NCBI RefSeq assembly: GCF_905220565.1
Contig: NC_059422.1
Coordinates: forward strand, 8,080,272-8,144,271
Source: Melitaea cinxia
Lineage: Eukaryota > Arthropoda > Insecta > Lepidoptera > Nymphalidae
DNA length: 64,000 nt
Direction: 5' to 3'
Both the position numbers and the translations under genes were made by a program. Below, in pieces: positions 1-10,998 of this stretch (positions within the stretch are counted from its first letter, which is position 1; every line of letters begins with the position of its first letter). The notes below the pieces were generated by a model that did no database searches, had not been told where the DNA came from, and saw only the letters and a program-made list of their open reading frames with translations.

Positions 1-1350
1 TATACCTTCTGCTAGGCCTTATGTATTTAATGGGTATATAAATTCTGCTGGAATTTAAGAATTCTATCCATGAGTACTGCGGAAAAAAGTACTGCTTGAA
101 AGTGGTCATGTAGCAGGCAACCTATTAATATCTAAGAGCTATTATATGTTACGAGAATGTTTAAACGATTAATATAACTAGCTTAAATACTTGCCGTGCC
201 TTTACAGTCTTACAGGTTGCATCTGTTCTATGTGTATGTAGATAATTGTATGTACATTTTACTATAATTAAGTGAATGATAATTGATCCTCCTCCAAAGT
301 GTACTTGATAGAGGAACTTTTAAATTAAATAAATTGAATTTAAAAAAAAAAATGGAATGGAATCTACGGAATGAGGGTAGATACATATTTGTATAATAGC
401 CGCAAAGAAAAAAAAAACGGTAAACGTAAAAATAAAATGTAACGAAACCCCTTCATTTATTATTTTTACTATAAATTAAAATTCATGTAACTTTGAGTGC
501 AACAAAGGCATTACAGCACTCTGACCTCAATACAGTCGTACATAAGGAGCACTCTGTACGGGAGCCATCTCTGAAATTAGAGTTTTTAATTAAGCACCGC
601 GACGATATCATCTCGCTTTGTCGCCGGCATTATTTGCATTTCTTTTTGCTAGGTAAAGACCCCGTAATTATGCGAGATTTTTACCGAGGGAGTACAAAAA
701 TTAATTTCACCTCTTGTCATATTCCAAAACTCTTTACGGCGTCTGCGTTTGTCGTTTTAGTTTTTTTTTTCGTTTAATATCTTTTAGAGCGATAGCTTTG
801 CAATAGCTTCGCGATAGCTGTAACAATGGTCGGTCTTTTGTCGTTCCAGATGTGTATGAGAAATTCAAGGTAGCAAAAACATCAATAGATTAAAAAATTG
901 TCACGTCTTAACACTAAGTCAATTAAAGACTTATGTAATGTGCCCGGTGTTTTTTCCTGCAACCTTAACTCAGTCACAATATTTAATGAACACTAGATGC
1001 GATTGATGGTGTAATCTCTATCGTGATAGCTTCCTCATTTCGTTTTAAATGGTTTTTTTTCCGGCGACGATCAAAATTAATTTCCCGTTTCATATCAAGT
1101 GTCAATTTCTTGAAACGATTTTGGTATCATTTTTCAAAAAGCCAAAATACATATTCAATAAGTTTTTCATCATACATATATATCTTTAAAAATAAAATGG
1201 TACAGATCTGCCGTTGTGTGGATATAACTTACAAAAATACTGGGTAGACTAGTTTCGTATTTAGTGTTTTTAGACACGCGTCTCTTATCCAAACAAAAAG
1301 TGTTACGAGGACTTTATAATTGTATTTGCTGGCAATAAAATATTAAATAA
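1..1350. other. AT-rich sequence without recognised gene
   Basis: Only short open frames and A/T homopolymer runs are visible. The longest frame (493-777, plus) starts at TTG, has no recognisable domain and a hydrophobic, T-run-derived C-terminus, so it is not called as a gene. No repeat family described elsewhere in the window was recognised here. Confidence 0.5.
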
Positions 1351-1488
1351 TAAATACGCATTATCAAAGATTAATCCAAAAGTTGCAATCAGATCTCGAT
1401 GAAATTTAAACGTGACCACATGATAAACATCGGCTTCCGATTGAATTAAAAATCATCATAATCGGTACACCCAGTAAAAAGTTAAGAA
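1351..1488 (+). repeat. Internal fragment of the AACCGACTTC short element
   Basis: The stretch running from the motif AAATACGCATTATCAAAGAT to CACCCAGTAAAAAGTTA matches the middle of copies at 24.4 kb and 38.1 kb almost base for base. Both ends of the element, where its inverted AACCGACTTCAA motif lies, are missing, so this is a decayed or partial copy. Confidence 0.75.
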
Positions 1489-1695
1489 AAAAAAACAAAT
1501 AGTCAAAAAAAGCAAGTCAAAAGATCAGTAACAAAAAAAAACGCTCTAGTGTCAAAAATAAAACAATCAATGGTTCGAAATTCAAAACATAACAGAACAA
1601 ATAACAAAAATTTCATATTCATTCAACGTAAGCACACATTCGTCCAATTTGAATATAGAATGTTTTCAATACATTACCATTTTCTTTGTCCGCAG

Positions 1696-1774
1696 ATGTT
1701 CTAAGTCGAAGTCGCTTCCAAGTCGCCCGAGCTTGTGGGCGGATCGCGATCGACTTATACACCGATGGTTGGAA
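1696..1774 (+). other. Candidate short internal exon (unrecognised)
   Basis: A pyrimidine-rich acceptor (TTTTCTTTGTCCGCAG ending at 1695) is followed by 79 bases that are much more GC-rich than their surroundings and then by a donor-like GTATGT at 1775. Two frames stay open; one encodes S-K-S-L-P-S-R-P-S-L-W-A-D-R-D-R-L-I-H-R-W-L-E and ends on a codon boundary at the donor. I do not recognise the peptide. It could be an exon of a host gene with very long introns, or chance. No flanking exon could be paired with it. Confidence 0.25.
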
Positions 1775-1789
1775 GTATGTATGTTTTTT

Positions 1790-2495
1790 TTTTTACTTTT
1801 TTTCCTTTTCTTTCTTTTCTTTACTTTACTGAGGATGATATAACAATTTCATTCGTTTCAAACCACACCTACTGTAATGTAAAGGCTATGTGTATGTAAA
1901 TGTATAATTATGTGTCTACCCATAGAATAATCTGTTCTTGATATATTTTTTATCTCTAGGTTATTTTTGATCGTAGATTTTTCTTCAGTTAATAAATTAA
2001 TATAAGTTTATAAATTGAGGTTCTATAAATTATTTTTGGTTTTCGTTATTGTAAGAAAAAGCTAAGCTCAAAAAAAATGTATTTATGAAACGGAAATAAA
2101 TAAACGTTTTTATTCCTTAGATATATTTTACCTTTCAACAATTATATTGACATTTTTATTTAAAAAATATTCAAATAATTCAATTAACTGATTCAACTAT
2201 CACAAACATATCAATAAACACACGATATTTATATAAAAACAAACGGTAACATAACGCACGCAATAAAACGAGCGGGCGACCAATTTAGATGTTTTATTGA
2301 GCGGCAGCACCGATGTGTCCTGACCTCCGTTATTGTTTTTGTAACACTGGATGAGGCATCGAGTTTTATTACGAGCTTGTAGCGCAGTAGTTATGGTGGA
2401 CAGCTGTTGGGAGTGTGGTTTTAAGTTTAATAGGTTCGGTGGCGAATTAATTGCGAATTATAGATAGCACAGGTATTTTTTTCCATTTAGGCGAA
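1790..2495. other. AT-rich unassigned sequence
   Basis: The stretch starts with a T/C-rich tract (about 1783-1830), then shows low-complexity AT sequence and a modestly GC-richer patch at 2265-2450 without a convincing open frame or splice signals. Nothing further is recognised. Confidence 0.45.
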
Positions 2496-2497
2496 GA

Positions 2498-2625
2498 GTC
2501 AGGGCGTTATCCACCACACTGCTCCACTTCGGGTTGGCGGATATATTCCTTACTATGAGTAACGATCGGTAACTGGTGTAAATGATAACAACCGGGACCG
2601 ACAGCTTAGCGTGCTCTCCGAGACA
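2498..2625 (-). repeat. SINE fragment, RTE-tailed family
   Basis: Contains the conserved body of the tRNA-head/RTE-tail SINE in minus orientation: CCACCACACTGCTCCA, GGCGGATATATTCC, GTAACGATCG and GTGCTCTCCGAG appear in the same order as in the fuller copy at 55787-56118. The tRNA-like head is absent and the copy is diverged. Confidence 0.75.
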
Positions 2626-3024
2626 CTACATTACTTAATATACTAAAATATCATTCCATTATTACTAGTATTAAAAGCTAGTAAAAGTAAAGCCACATCT
2701 AGATAACCCGAGTCTCAATTAACCGCACCCCAGTCAAGGGTGTGATGACCTAATCAAATGACCTATCTAATAGTCGATTAACGATTGTATAAAATACTAG
2801 CTCTGCCACGCGGTTACTGAATAGAGAAGAAATGAGGTAACAACAACAGATAAAACGATTGAAAACCTATTACTTCTTTTTGGATTTCAGTTGAAAAGGT
2901 CCCTTTTCGGCTTCAACATTCAGGGTCGGTTTCACCGTTTATAGATACACTTTATCCTGTACATAAGTTACGAAAGACCTTCAGCAGGCGGCAGAATAAA
3001 TTTTAAATAGTAATTTATATAGCA

Positions 3025-3046
3025 CATATTATATATATATTATATA

Positions 3047-3106
<60 letters not shown>
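3025..3106. repeat. (TA)n microsatellite
   Basis: About 80 bases of nearly pure AT dinucleotides, with two short interruptions near the left end. Flanking sequence between 2626 and 3390 shows nothing else recognisable. Confidence 0.95.
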
Positions 3107-3108
<2 letters not shown>

Positions 3109-3394
3109 GTTTCTTGTCAAATAATTTACTAAAACTTTTAGATTTTGACATTTGCGTATAGAAATATCTCATAAAGTGGAATTCGATGGTAAAAAAGGTG
3201 GTAGGATGGTATATCAAAAATTTTTGGATACCGTCATCCGTCGAATATCGTTATCCACAACTCGTTAAACAGGCCGTCAGTAATAAGAGGGATGAAGTAC
3301 AGACGGACAGACGTTGACTAATTACTGTTCCGATATGCTAATAATTTTCAAACCATTTGTTACTGGTAACTAAAATATTGCTTAACGAGGTTAG

Positions 3395-3605
3395 GTTTGC
3401 AAGATCTTACTTTGAACCTTATGACCTGTGTGTTAACCGCTCTATGTAGTGGTGCGAGTAGGCGTCTAAAACACCGACCGGTTTGCTGGTTCGATTCCCG
3501 CTCGGGATGTATATTAGTATTCGTACAAATATTTCTTTCCGGATTGGATGTATGTCCTATCCTTGTGAGTCGCATCACCACGTTTATATTATGCTTGAAA
3601 TTGTT
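3395..3605 (+). repeat. tRNA-derived SINE (second family)
   Basis: A B-box-like GGTTCGATTCC (3488-3498) lies about 40 bases after a GTGGTGCGAGTAGGCG segment. The following TATATTAGTATTCGTACAAA and TTTCCGGATTGGATG are shared with the copy at 32786-32995. This is a polymerase III type SINE head plus body, not a functional tRNA: it does not fold into a cloverleaf that I can draw. Confidence 0.65.
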
Positions 3606-3689
3606 GATCAAAATTTTGAAATTTTAGAAATTTTTCTTAGAAATTTTTACTGAGTGTACCGATTTTGACGATTCTTTCAATGACATCAG

Positions 3690-3965
3690 TATTTATTTAT
3701 TTTTTCCACTGCCTATGTTACTTTATTGTAAATTTAAAGTTTGTTATAAGAAGAAATTAATAGCTAAAGCTTATTACACAGTGCATGATTACATAGTTGA
3801 TATAAATGTATGGACTTAGTGACGCTGTATTTCATGCAAGATTTAGCTAATTTTATATTAAAATTTATTTGTACAATAAACTCAGCACACAGCTGAATTT
3901 ATTGTCGATTCTCTTCGAAACATATACATTACATTCCGAATGGATGGTGGTTACACTTTTAGTGA
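3690..3965 (+). repeat. LINE-like 3' remnant
   Basis: Carries the motif CTTAGTGACGCTGTATTTCA followed by TGCAAGATTTAGCTAATTTT and a CATTCCGAATGG segment. The same order occurs at 54862-55060 (plus) and, reversed, at 47130-47400. The repeated 3'-terminal fragments suggest a truncated non-LTR retrotransposon family; no coding part remains here. Confidence 0.5.
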
Positions 3966-4493
3966 TAATTAAAATTTTAATTTCAAGATGACAATTCAAG
4001 TTATATTTGATTTGGATTTGATGATTTCAATTTGAAGTTTTTTATGTCATATAAGTACGCCTAAAGTTTCGTTGACAATTAAATCCAACAGTGTATCGTT
4101 AGAAGATTGGTCCTAGAGCGAGAATCATTTCAACTACAGGAAAAGCGATAATTAAAAAAAAACACGTAAAACTTAAACAAATAATATTTTTAATTACAAC
4201 GTTAAAAAAAATGTTAAATATCTCGGTAACGATGAAAAGCTCACAAAGCGGAGTATTAAAAATAAAAATAAAAAAAGGTACGCGAACAAAACTAGTGGCT
4301 TATTACTAGGTACGTTTTCATTAGGACGCATTGTTACGATTTCTTAACATTTTTTTAATTAAAAATTCACGGAATGAATGAGCGGGGGATGGTCGAGATT
4401 TTATATGTATTTCGTAATTTTGCGCGTACTCGTTGTTCTGTTAGTTGAGTTGTTTTAACGCTGTTCTAGCCGTAATACTGGGTACATTGTATG

Positions 4494-4674
4494 TAGGGTT
4501 GCCAGATAGCCGGGAAATCCCCAGGAATTATAGTTGATTGTCCCGGATTTCGAATACTACTAATTTTCTAGCGATTTACAAATAATATTATCAATTTTCG
4601 TATATTTTTCAACCGACCGAATTCGTAATCCTCGAATTGTCCCGGAAATGTCATGCTTGAATCTGGCAACCCTA
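4494..4674. mobile_element. hAT-like MITE with perfect 8-bp target duplication
   Basis: A 181-bp element with terminal inverted repeats TAGGGTTGCCAGAT and ATCTGGCAACCCTA. It is flanked on both sides by the identical octamer ATTGTATG (4486-4493 and 4675-4682). The 8-bp duplication and TAGGGTTGCC ends are hallmarks of hAT transposons. It has no coding capacity, so it must have been moved in trans. The larger hAT-type element at 57363-58338 shares the TAGGGTTGCCA terminus. Confidence 0.88.
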
Positions 4675-4791
4675 ATTGTATGTTATTATTAAATTATCTG
4701 ATAGGCTTTATTACTAGGTATTTGAAATCATTTGCTTTTTTTAAAGAATTTGCCTCTTAACGATTTTTGCATATCTATAAAAAATAAACGG

Positions 4792-4868
4792 ATTAAGCTC
4801 CAATCCTTCTCCTACATGGAGAAAAAGGCCTATGTCCAGCAGTGGGATTGCTATAAGCTGAATCGGAT
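4792..4868 (+). repeat. RTE/SINE 3' tail fragment
   Basis: GGATTAAGCTCCAATCC, CTCCTACATGGAGAA, AGGCCTATGTCCAGCAGTGG and the following GCTGAA match the 3' end shared by RTE LINEs and RTE-tailed SINEs. The open minus-strand frame over this stretch (4741-5127) is a by-product and not a gene. Confidence 0.7.
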
Positions 4869-4869
4869 A

Positions 4870-6720
4870 TCTATAAACGTATCGTACTTTTATAGATAGG
4901 CTTCTACGTCCTAAGGTAGGTTGGTTGAGAATGTTCATTTTGTACATTAAATGTATATAAATAAATCTATTTGCCGATATGTATTCATATAACTCCCGAA
5001 AGTCTGTAGCAAATTGGTTTTTTCTTTTTTGATGCCTTTTGTCATTAGAACTAGGTTTGTATAAAAAAAGGTAAAAAAAACATATATTGGGGAGAGAAAA
5101 ATCGCAATACAAAGTTCGCCAGTTCAAATAATACCTACGACTATATAGAAAAAAAGAAAAAAATTTAGATGTAATCTTTAAAGATCTGAGGAGGCGGGTT
5201 ACGGTGAAATTTGTTTAAACCATTTTTTTTAATAGAGGTAAAAATAAGCTCCAAAGCATCACATAATTGAATTTAAAATAAACGCTGTTAAGATAAATCT
5301 AAATTGTTCCCGTTTTACGAGCTCGCAGTAATTCGAGCAAAGCTGCGGGCACTAAGTTATAGCACCTGCATTGTTTGATTAAGACCGTTCGTTCATTCGA
5401 TGTATAGCGCTATGCCGATATATATAGCATCGGACTAGCTAAGTTTCTTGTCCATTTTTATTTGCAGAATCTGTATTCCGAATCAGGGGTAGTTTCACAT
5501 TAAAGGTACTTAATTAATTTATTAAAAATGAATATAATTCTATTTTGTGAAATGATCAAAAGTGCTGTAGAAGACTACTTGATTGAAATAACTGAATTAA
5601 TAGTATGACGAAAATAAATCGTTTTAAGTGTTGAAATATAAGAAATGAAATTAGTATTAACTTGTGTTTACTTTTATAATCCTAGTAATGGATGAATAGA
5701 TGAATGGATGGATCAATGGATATTTGTCACTCTATCACGGCGTAACTACTAAACTGGCTGTTATGAAACATAGTAGAGATCATGAGTGCGACATATACAT
5801 ATATATAATAATTATTTATATTACCCCCAGAGCAGAGAGCGGGGTTATCTGCGCCAACGGGTTAATAACGATATATATTTTTTATTATTTATTTTGAAGG
5901 AAATAAATATATGATATATAAAAGAATTTTGAACTGATTGCGAATGTTAAATATTTAAGAAATTTTTATATTAATCGATAAAATAAAAATCGCATAGTAT
6001 AGCGCTATAAACCCTATCCGTCAGTGGACTTAAACCATAATGTCATTGTCTCATGGCACCATATGGTATTTTAAAATGGGGGATGAGCGTAAATTTAAAA
6101 GATTTTAGGGTGAATTAAGTACTGTATGGGGTTTTGATTTTAATCATATCCAAATATCGTGTATTCTATTCCGGTTGCGTCAATGTTTATGTCGTAGCCT
6201 TTTTTATTATGTGTAGTGTTTTCTTTATTACTTTTTTGATTTTATAATTCGTTAATCGGAATTATCTGTACGTTTACATGTATGGATGATATTTCGAATA
6301 AAGTGATACTACAAAAGCGTAATCTGCTGTTTCGTTAGATATGGATTCAATCTAAAAAGATGAAAATAAAACATCAAAATTTTTATTAATACATACAAAT
6401 ATGAGACAGATCGATTTCTGAAGGCGTATGACGTACTTATCAGAAAGTCGATTTAAATACGTAATTATAACAACGCAAATCGAGACACATGAATGATCTA
6501 GCTTAAATACTAAAAACATTTTTAAATACACAATAAAAAAAAAACTCAAAACCCCCATACGGGTACCCAACCTGTGGACACATGAAACATAAAACTTTCC
6601 CTCAAAGGGCTACCGTGTTAACGCAGAACAAACACAGAAACAATGCTAATTACGAACGCTCTCAGCCGATCCTAAACAAACTGCAGTACTGAACCCTTAG
6701 TAGACGAAACGGCGTAACTG
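4870..6720. other. AT-rich unassigned sequence
   Basis: No gene, splice-signal pair or intact repeat could be recognised. A simple ATGGATGGATGAATAG-like stretch occurs near 5688-5720 and short AT-dinucleotide runs near 5795-5900. Short frames are rich in I, Y and F codons as expected of AT-rich noncoding DNA. Confidence 0.45.
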
Positions 6721-6728
6721 CTGAAATG

Positions 6729-6730
<2 letters not shown>

Positions 6731-6776
<46 letters not shown>
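6731..6776. repeat. (AT)n microsatellite
   Basis: Nearly pure TA dinucleotide run of about 45 bases, directly before three tandem copies of a short ATATCACAATGT-type unit (6785-6825). Confidence 0.95.
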
Positions 6777-6784
<8 letters not shown>

Positions 6785-6829
6785 ATATCACAATGTATAT
6801 ATCACAATGTATATGTCACAATGTTAATT

Positions 6830-7012
6830 ACCATACTCCTCCTAAACGGCTGGACCGATTTTTATGAAATTTTGAATGCATATCGGGTAGGTCTGAGAAT
6901 CGGCCAACATCTATTTTTCATACACCTAAGTTATAACGGGGGAGGGATTAAGAAGGGAGTTAATAACATTTATGGCAACACCACGTTTACGTCACGTCAC
7001 AGGGTCAGCTAG
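6830..7012 (+). mobile_element. Non-autonomous Helitron copy (CAAACG-type family)
   Basis: The right end is GGGTCAGCTAG (CTAG at 7009-7012) followed by T, as expected of a Helitron 3' end. The body shares AACGGCTGGACCGATTTTTATGAAATTTT and GAATCGGCCAACATC-type text with the minus-strand copies at 36156-36462 and 54424-54845. The 5' end is not resolved because it runs into the AT microsatellite. Confidence 0.6.
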
Positions 7013-7045
7013 TATGTCTATATATGTATTGTATGACGGGATATC

Positions 7046-7165
7046 TCTGACGCTTAGTGACGCTGTATTGTATGTGAGATATTACCAATTTACTATGAAA
7101 ACTATGAAAAACAGTTTATTCGAAGTGAAACTTCTTCAGAATCGTGATTTGCAACTCGATGAAAC
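7046..7165 (+). repeat. LINE-like 3' remnant
   Basis: Starts at GCTTAGTGACGCTGTATTGT and continues GAGATATTACCAATTT, the order seen at 3690-3965 and 54862-55060. It was inserted beside, or was truncated by, the Helitron ending at 7012. Confidence 0.5.
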
Positions 7166-8300
7166 GAAAATTCGTCACGATAAAGAAACACATAAATATA
7201 TAGCAGAGTGAGATAGAATACATAACTACTCAAAACTTAATTTGTTACATGATGATACGAAGATGCTCTTTAAAGCCAATTTGATTGAAGGTATTTGTTT
7301 AAATGGTTTTAAAATTTCAGATGGTTCTCTTATTTAACGGTAATCAGTAGATAGAACTTGCTGATATGTATGTCTATAGATATGTAAATGTATGTTTTAT
7401 GACCATTCGTAACAGTGTTGTTTATATAACTGAATATTCAGATTGTCTGTCTTGTAACGGTATTCAAAAGATAAAGTTGTTGATATGTATTTTTCTGTTC
7501 TACCCGTTAGAGTCCAATATATCTGTTAGATATGTATATTTTCTGTAATGAAATATTGTAGTTCATCCCGAACTTAGCGAGAGGTGAAACACCCTAAAAT
7601 GTTTAGTTTTTGATATCTTTCTTAGAGCGTTAAACGTATCTACGAGTATGGCGTAATACTAAAATATGAATAAGATACTTATCTTACGCAATTTTATATC
7701 TTAGTAACTAAATACATTATGTTAAAGTAACAATTTATGTATTTACTTCCGTAATAAATAGCAACAACTAAAAAAACCTAATGATGTAAAAGAAACCTTT
7801 AAAATCCTAATCTTAAAACACCCTAATCTCAAGAAACAGAATTAAATTCAATTCTTTAAAATAATTAATTTTAATAATCTCACTTAGAACATACCACACA
7901 TAAAATGATTGTCCCTATAGTTTTAACCCTTAAACTTTTTAATTTAACGCAACGATCCTAGCGCCCCTGTGACCCGGGGCGTTTCGACACTTAAAGAAAA
8001 TTCGGGGGTGCTTTCAACCCCATCCGGTGTTATAATGATGCACTATGACAGGGTTTTTGCGACAAGCTTTCAGGCATTTTTAGATGCTTGATAACGATAT
8101 TATACTGGTTACGATTTTTATATAGATTTTTTAATGATTTTATGGAAACAGGTGATGATGGCTATGAGTTTTTCGATGTTAGGATTTTATAATTGTGTAC
8201 TCTAAATCTTCTAAATTAATTATTAATTTTAATGATTTATATTGATGCTCATCGTCAGTATGATTTTAAAATTTTCAGATATAGCAAGATAGTCATATAC
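7166..8300. other. AT-rich unassigned sequence with a small GC patch
   Basis: Mostly featureless. At 7945-8025 a GC-richer patch contains GCCCCTGTGACCCGGGGC, a near-palindrome, but no open frame with splice sites was found around it. Confidence 0.4.
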
Positions 8301-8306
8301 ATAAGA

Positions 8307-8636
8307 CTAGCTCTGCCCGCGACTTTGTCCGCGTGTTATTTAACAAAAAATTATTGTTCAGCTCGCAGAATTATAAAATATATAAATTTTTAAAATAAAA
8401 GTCGCCTAAGTTACTCCTTATTACATCAGCTATCTGCCAGTGAAAGTCCCGTCAAAATCGGTGGAGCCGTTTCAGAGATTAGTTAGAACAAACAGACAGA
8501 CAGACGACGGACGGACAAAAATTGAAAAAAATATTAATTTGGTATATGTACCGTGTATACATCCATTTGCGTTTAGTAAAAAAGCCGTTATTTTAATATT
8601 ACAAACAGACACGCCAATTTTATTTATTTGTATAGA
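8307..8636 (-). mobile_element. Non-autonomous Helitron, GCGACTTCGTCCGCG family
   Basis: Read on the minus strand it starts TCTATACAAATAAATAAAAT (complement of 8617-8636) and ends with GCGGACAAAGTCGCGGGC followed by CTAG (8307-8310). The body has CAGCTATCTGCCAGTGAAAG and a CAGACAGACAGACGACGGACG tract. Sister copies are at 27007, 33409, 36881 and 44285 and, on the other strand, 46840. The open plus frame 8440-8682 lies inside the element and is not a gene. Confidence 0.75.
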
Positions 8637-8639
8637 TAA

Positions 8640-9303
8640 CTACCCTCAAAATTTAAATGTTTCACTGTCATTCATTGATTAAATTCCTTGGCTTTTAAGT
8701 GCTTAGTAAAAAAATATTAAATAATTTATAGTTGTTTTTAAAATAATACAGGTTGTCGATTCTTAATAGAATCTACTTACAAATTCGACGGTAGTTTAAC
8801 ATTACCAGTGACGATTTAAAAGTGCTTCTGAAACTGAATAACCTAAAAGCTTTATATTTCTTATTTTAAATATACTCTGAAAATGCAAACAAAATAAACT
8901 TGGCAACAGCCGAAATCGATATAGTAAAAAAAAATCGTCAGCCATAGTACCTCCGCCTACCCTCCAATGCCCTATTATTTCAACTAGAAAGTTCCAGTGC
9001 AAATTCAACCTTATTCCTAAACAATAAAAATATACATTAAAACCGTATATAACAGTAAAAGAATACATTTTCCAAGCGTATTTTTCGTTCCCTTTCATCT
9101 GTGACGATTCTTACCAGTTATTGTTTAGTACATTCACTAATGAGATTACGTGGCGCCGCCTAGCGTCGAGTAGGCGGACGATTTTTTTTCTTTTACGCTC
9201 GCAGAATTGATATCGAGTTTTGTTGTACGACTTATTGCAGTTAAATAGGGAATGTGGTATTTATGAAGATGATAGAAATAAAAGCAATATCTTGCTTAAA
9301 TAA
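8640..9303. other. Unassigned AT-rich sequence
   Basis: No repeat or gene recognised. The minus-strand frame 8802-9098 has no recognisable domain and no upstream signals that I can defend. A (T)n(C) run precedes 9200. Confidence 0.4.
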
Positions 9304-9602
9304 TGCAGGCAAACGAAGAAAAACCGACTTCAATTATATCGACAATACAACGTAGGTAGACAAAAAAAAATGTCAAGTAAATACGCATTATCAAAGATCG
9401 ATTTCTCTGGGATCCCATCATCAGATCCTGGTTTCCTTATCATGGTACCAAACTAGGGATATCTCCTTTCCAACAAAAAAAAAAAAGAATTATCGAAATC
9501 GGTCCAAAAACGACGGAGTTATCCCCGAACATACATAAAAAAAAAACATATATACGGTCGAATTGAGTAACCTCCTCCTTTTTTGTAGTCGGCTAAAAAC
9601 AA
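9304..9602 (+). repeat. AACCGACTTC short element (internally deleted copy)
   Basis: Begins GCAAACGAAGAAAAACCGAC and ends in CTCCTCCTTTTTTGTAGTCG GCTAAAA, so both inverted ends are present. The middle is shortened relative to the copy at 38034-38632: ATTATCAAAGATCGATTTCT joins two segments that are about 130 bases apart in longer copies. Confidence 0.8.
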
Positions 9603-9654
9603 GTGAAGTCAGAGGGTATTTCCTTAACCAAACAGGAGTTCACAGTTAATAAAT

Positions 9655-9775
9655 TGTCAAGTAGTGTTGTATTTCTGGGGTACGTAAGGTAGTCAGAGCT
9701 CCTGGGGAGGTTCAGGAGTAAAATCGCCAACCACGGTAACCACTTACCGCACACTTATTTGCTACCATCGTGGTT
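9655..9775 (+). repeat. Diverged SINE remnant
   Basis: GGTAGTCAGAGCTCCTGGGG and CGGTAACCACTTACC correspond to GTGACCAGAGCTCCTGGGGG and CGGTAATCGCTTACC of the abundant SINE at 47868-48140, in the same order. The copy is short and badly diverged. Confidence 0.5.
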
Positions 9776-9873
9776 ATAACAAAAAGACATTTATTTATTA
9801 GTCTACACAGTGCTCTAAGATTAATATAAATACATATACAGGATACTTACTACATTCGAAACAACATATTTTG

Positions 9874-10090
9874 ACTAGCCCGTTGGCGCAGTTTGTAGTT
9901 GCCCTGCTTTCTGTGCCGCGGGTTGCGGGTTCGATTCCCGCCTGAGTCTCTATATAGTCTATTTATGTATTATTTCTATGTATATTTATAAAAAAAAAAT
10001 AGTTATAACAGTCGGCTGTTACCTGTAACACAAGCATTGAGTTGCTTACCATAGGAACAGACGACCGTGTGTGTATGTTGTAAGATATAT
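9874..10090 (+). repeat. tRNA-derived SINE (third family)
   Basis: TAGCCCGTTGGCGCAGTTTG supplies an A-box-like segment and GGTTCGATTCC a B box about 45 bases later. The copy continues into CCTGAGTCTC, GTCGGCTGTTACCTGTAACA and CAAGCATT, and ends in a GT/AT-rich tail. A second copy lies at 48205-48440. It does not form a complete tRNA. Confidence 0.7.
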
Positions 10091-10134
10091 ATATATGTGT
10101 GTGTATGTATGTATATATATATATATATTATTAC

Positions 10135-10265
10135 TATCGTCCGCGTACTACTAAGCGTACTAGTATCCGCCAACCTACAGTGGAGCAGAGTGGTGAATTA
10201 AGCTCCGATCTTCTCCTACATGGAGAAAGAGGCCTATGCCCAGCAGTGGAATGTTACTGGCTTAA
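10135..10265 (+). repeat. RTE-tailed SINE, 3' half
   Basis: TATCCGCCAACCTACAGTGG, AGCAGAGTGGTGAATTAAGC, CTCCTACATGGAGAAAGAGG and CCTATGCCCAGCAGTGG are the 3' half of the SINE seen complete at 42398-42733. The tRNA-like head is missing. Confidence 0.75.
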
Positions 10266-10845
10266 AACGTGATCGTGATTGTATGACTATTGTTACGCTG
10301 TTGTGGTGCGTGATTAGGTATAACTCTGTCTTTGTGTATCCCCACCCTGCCGTGGAGTAAATGTCAGTCAGTCCCGGTTGCTATCATAGATCTGCTTAGT
10401 TAGTTATTCATGGTAGGTTTAGTTGCAACTCATCTTGTATATTCATAAGACGCCTTTACCCAGCAGTCGGACAACAAGCTGATTCATTTAAGTTCATGGA
10501 TTACTGTGGCCGCTGTAACATAAATTAAATGAACTTAAAATTTCAACTCATCAATATAGAAAGCTAATTAATTTTTACTACTGTAAAATATAAGTAAAGC
10601 TATAAATATATTTTACTGAACCTCGCTTACAGATGTCCAACGATTATGACAGGTTCTTAATCTATTTTTATTTATATTTAAAAACTAACTAACAAATAAA
10701 AACGCTGTGTTCTTTCCACTGTAATTAAGAGATACCCTTTTTACCGCCATCACACTTACTTAAAATATTTTAACGTACGCGTAACAAATGACTAAAGTGC
10801 TTCTAAAAGCAAGCTTCGTATTTGTGAAAATAAAAAGCTCACAAT
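10266..10845. other. Unassigned sequence
   Basis: Nothing recognisable beyond a short segment resembling the RTE tail (CGCCTTTACCCAGCAGTCGG, about 10450). Confidence 0.4.
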
Positions 10846-10995
10846 TTATAAACTATTATAACCTTGCGGATTCTCCTGGATTATTTTTACCGCTACCTTG
10901 TCTTGAATCTTAGCATAATATCTCATAAGCCAATCTTCTGTAACTGGCTCTTTAAAGCTGTATTCTTGACGGACCCTCGAGTTTAAGTCATGGAA
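10846..10995 (-). pseudogene. Candidate coding fragment, unrecognised
   Basis: On the minus strand a frame runs from an in-frame stop (complement of 10996-10998) through 49 codons to a TAA at 10846-10848. The product contains R-Q-E-Y-S-F-K-E-P-V-T-E-D-W-L-M-R-Y-Y-A-K-I and ends I-I-Q-E-N-P-Q-G-Y-N-S-L. Its acid/base balance and lack of AT-codon bias are unlike the other short frames nearby. There is no good start codon, so it could be a terminal exon (a pyrimidine-rich stretch precedes it), a decayed retroelement or a chance frame. I do not recognise the family. Confidence 0.3.
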
Positions 10996-10998
10996 TTA

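Noticed and set aside
493..777. 94-codon frame near the left edge
   Set aside because: TTG start, T-run-derived hydrophobic C-terminus and no domain.
4741..5127. 128-codon minus-strand frame
   Set aside because: It runs through an RTE/SINE tail fragment and AT-rich DNA; no domain, no start context.
7945..8025. GC patch as an exon
   Set aside because: No frame with acceptor and donor could be defined.
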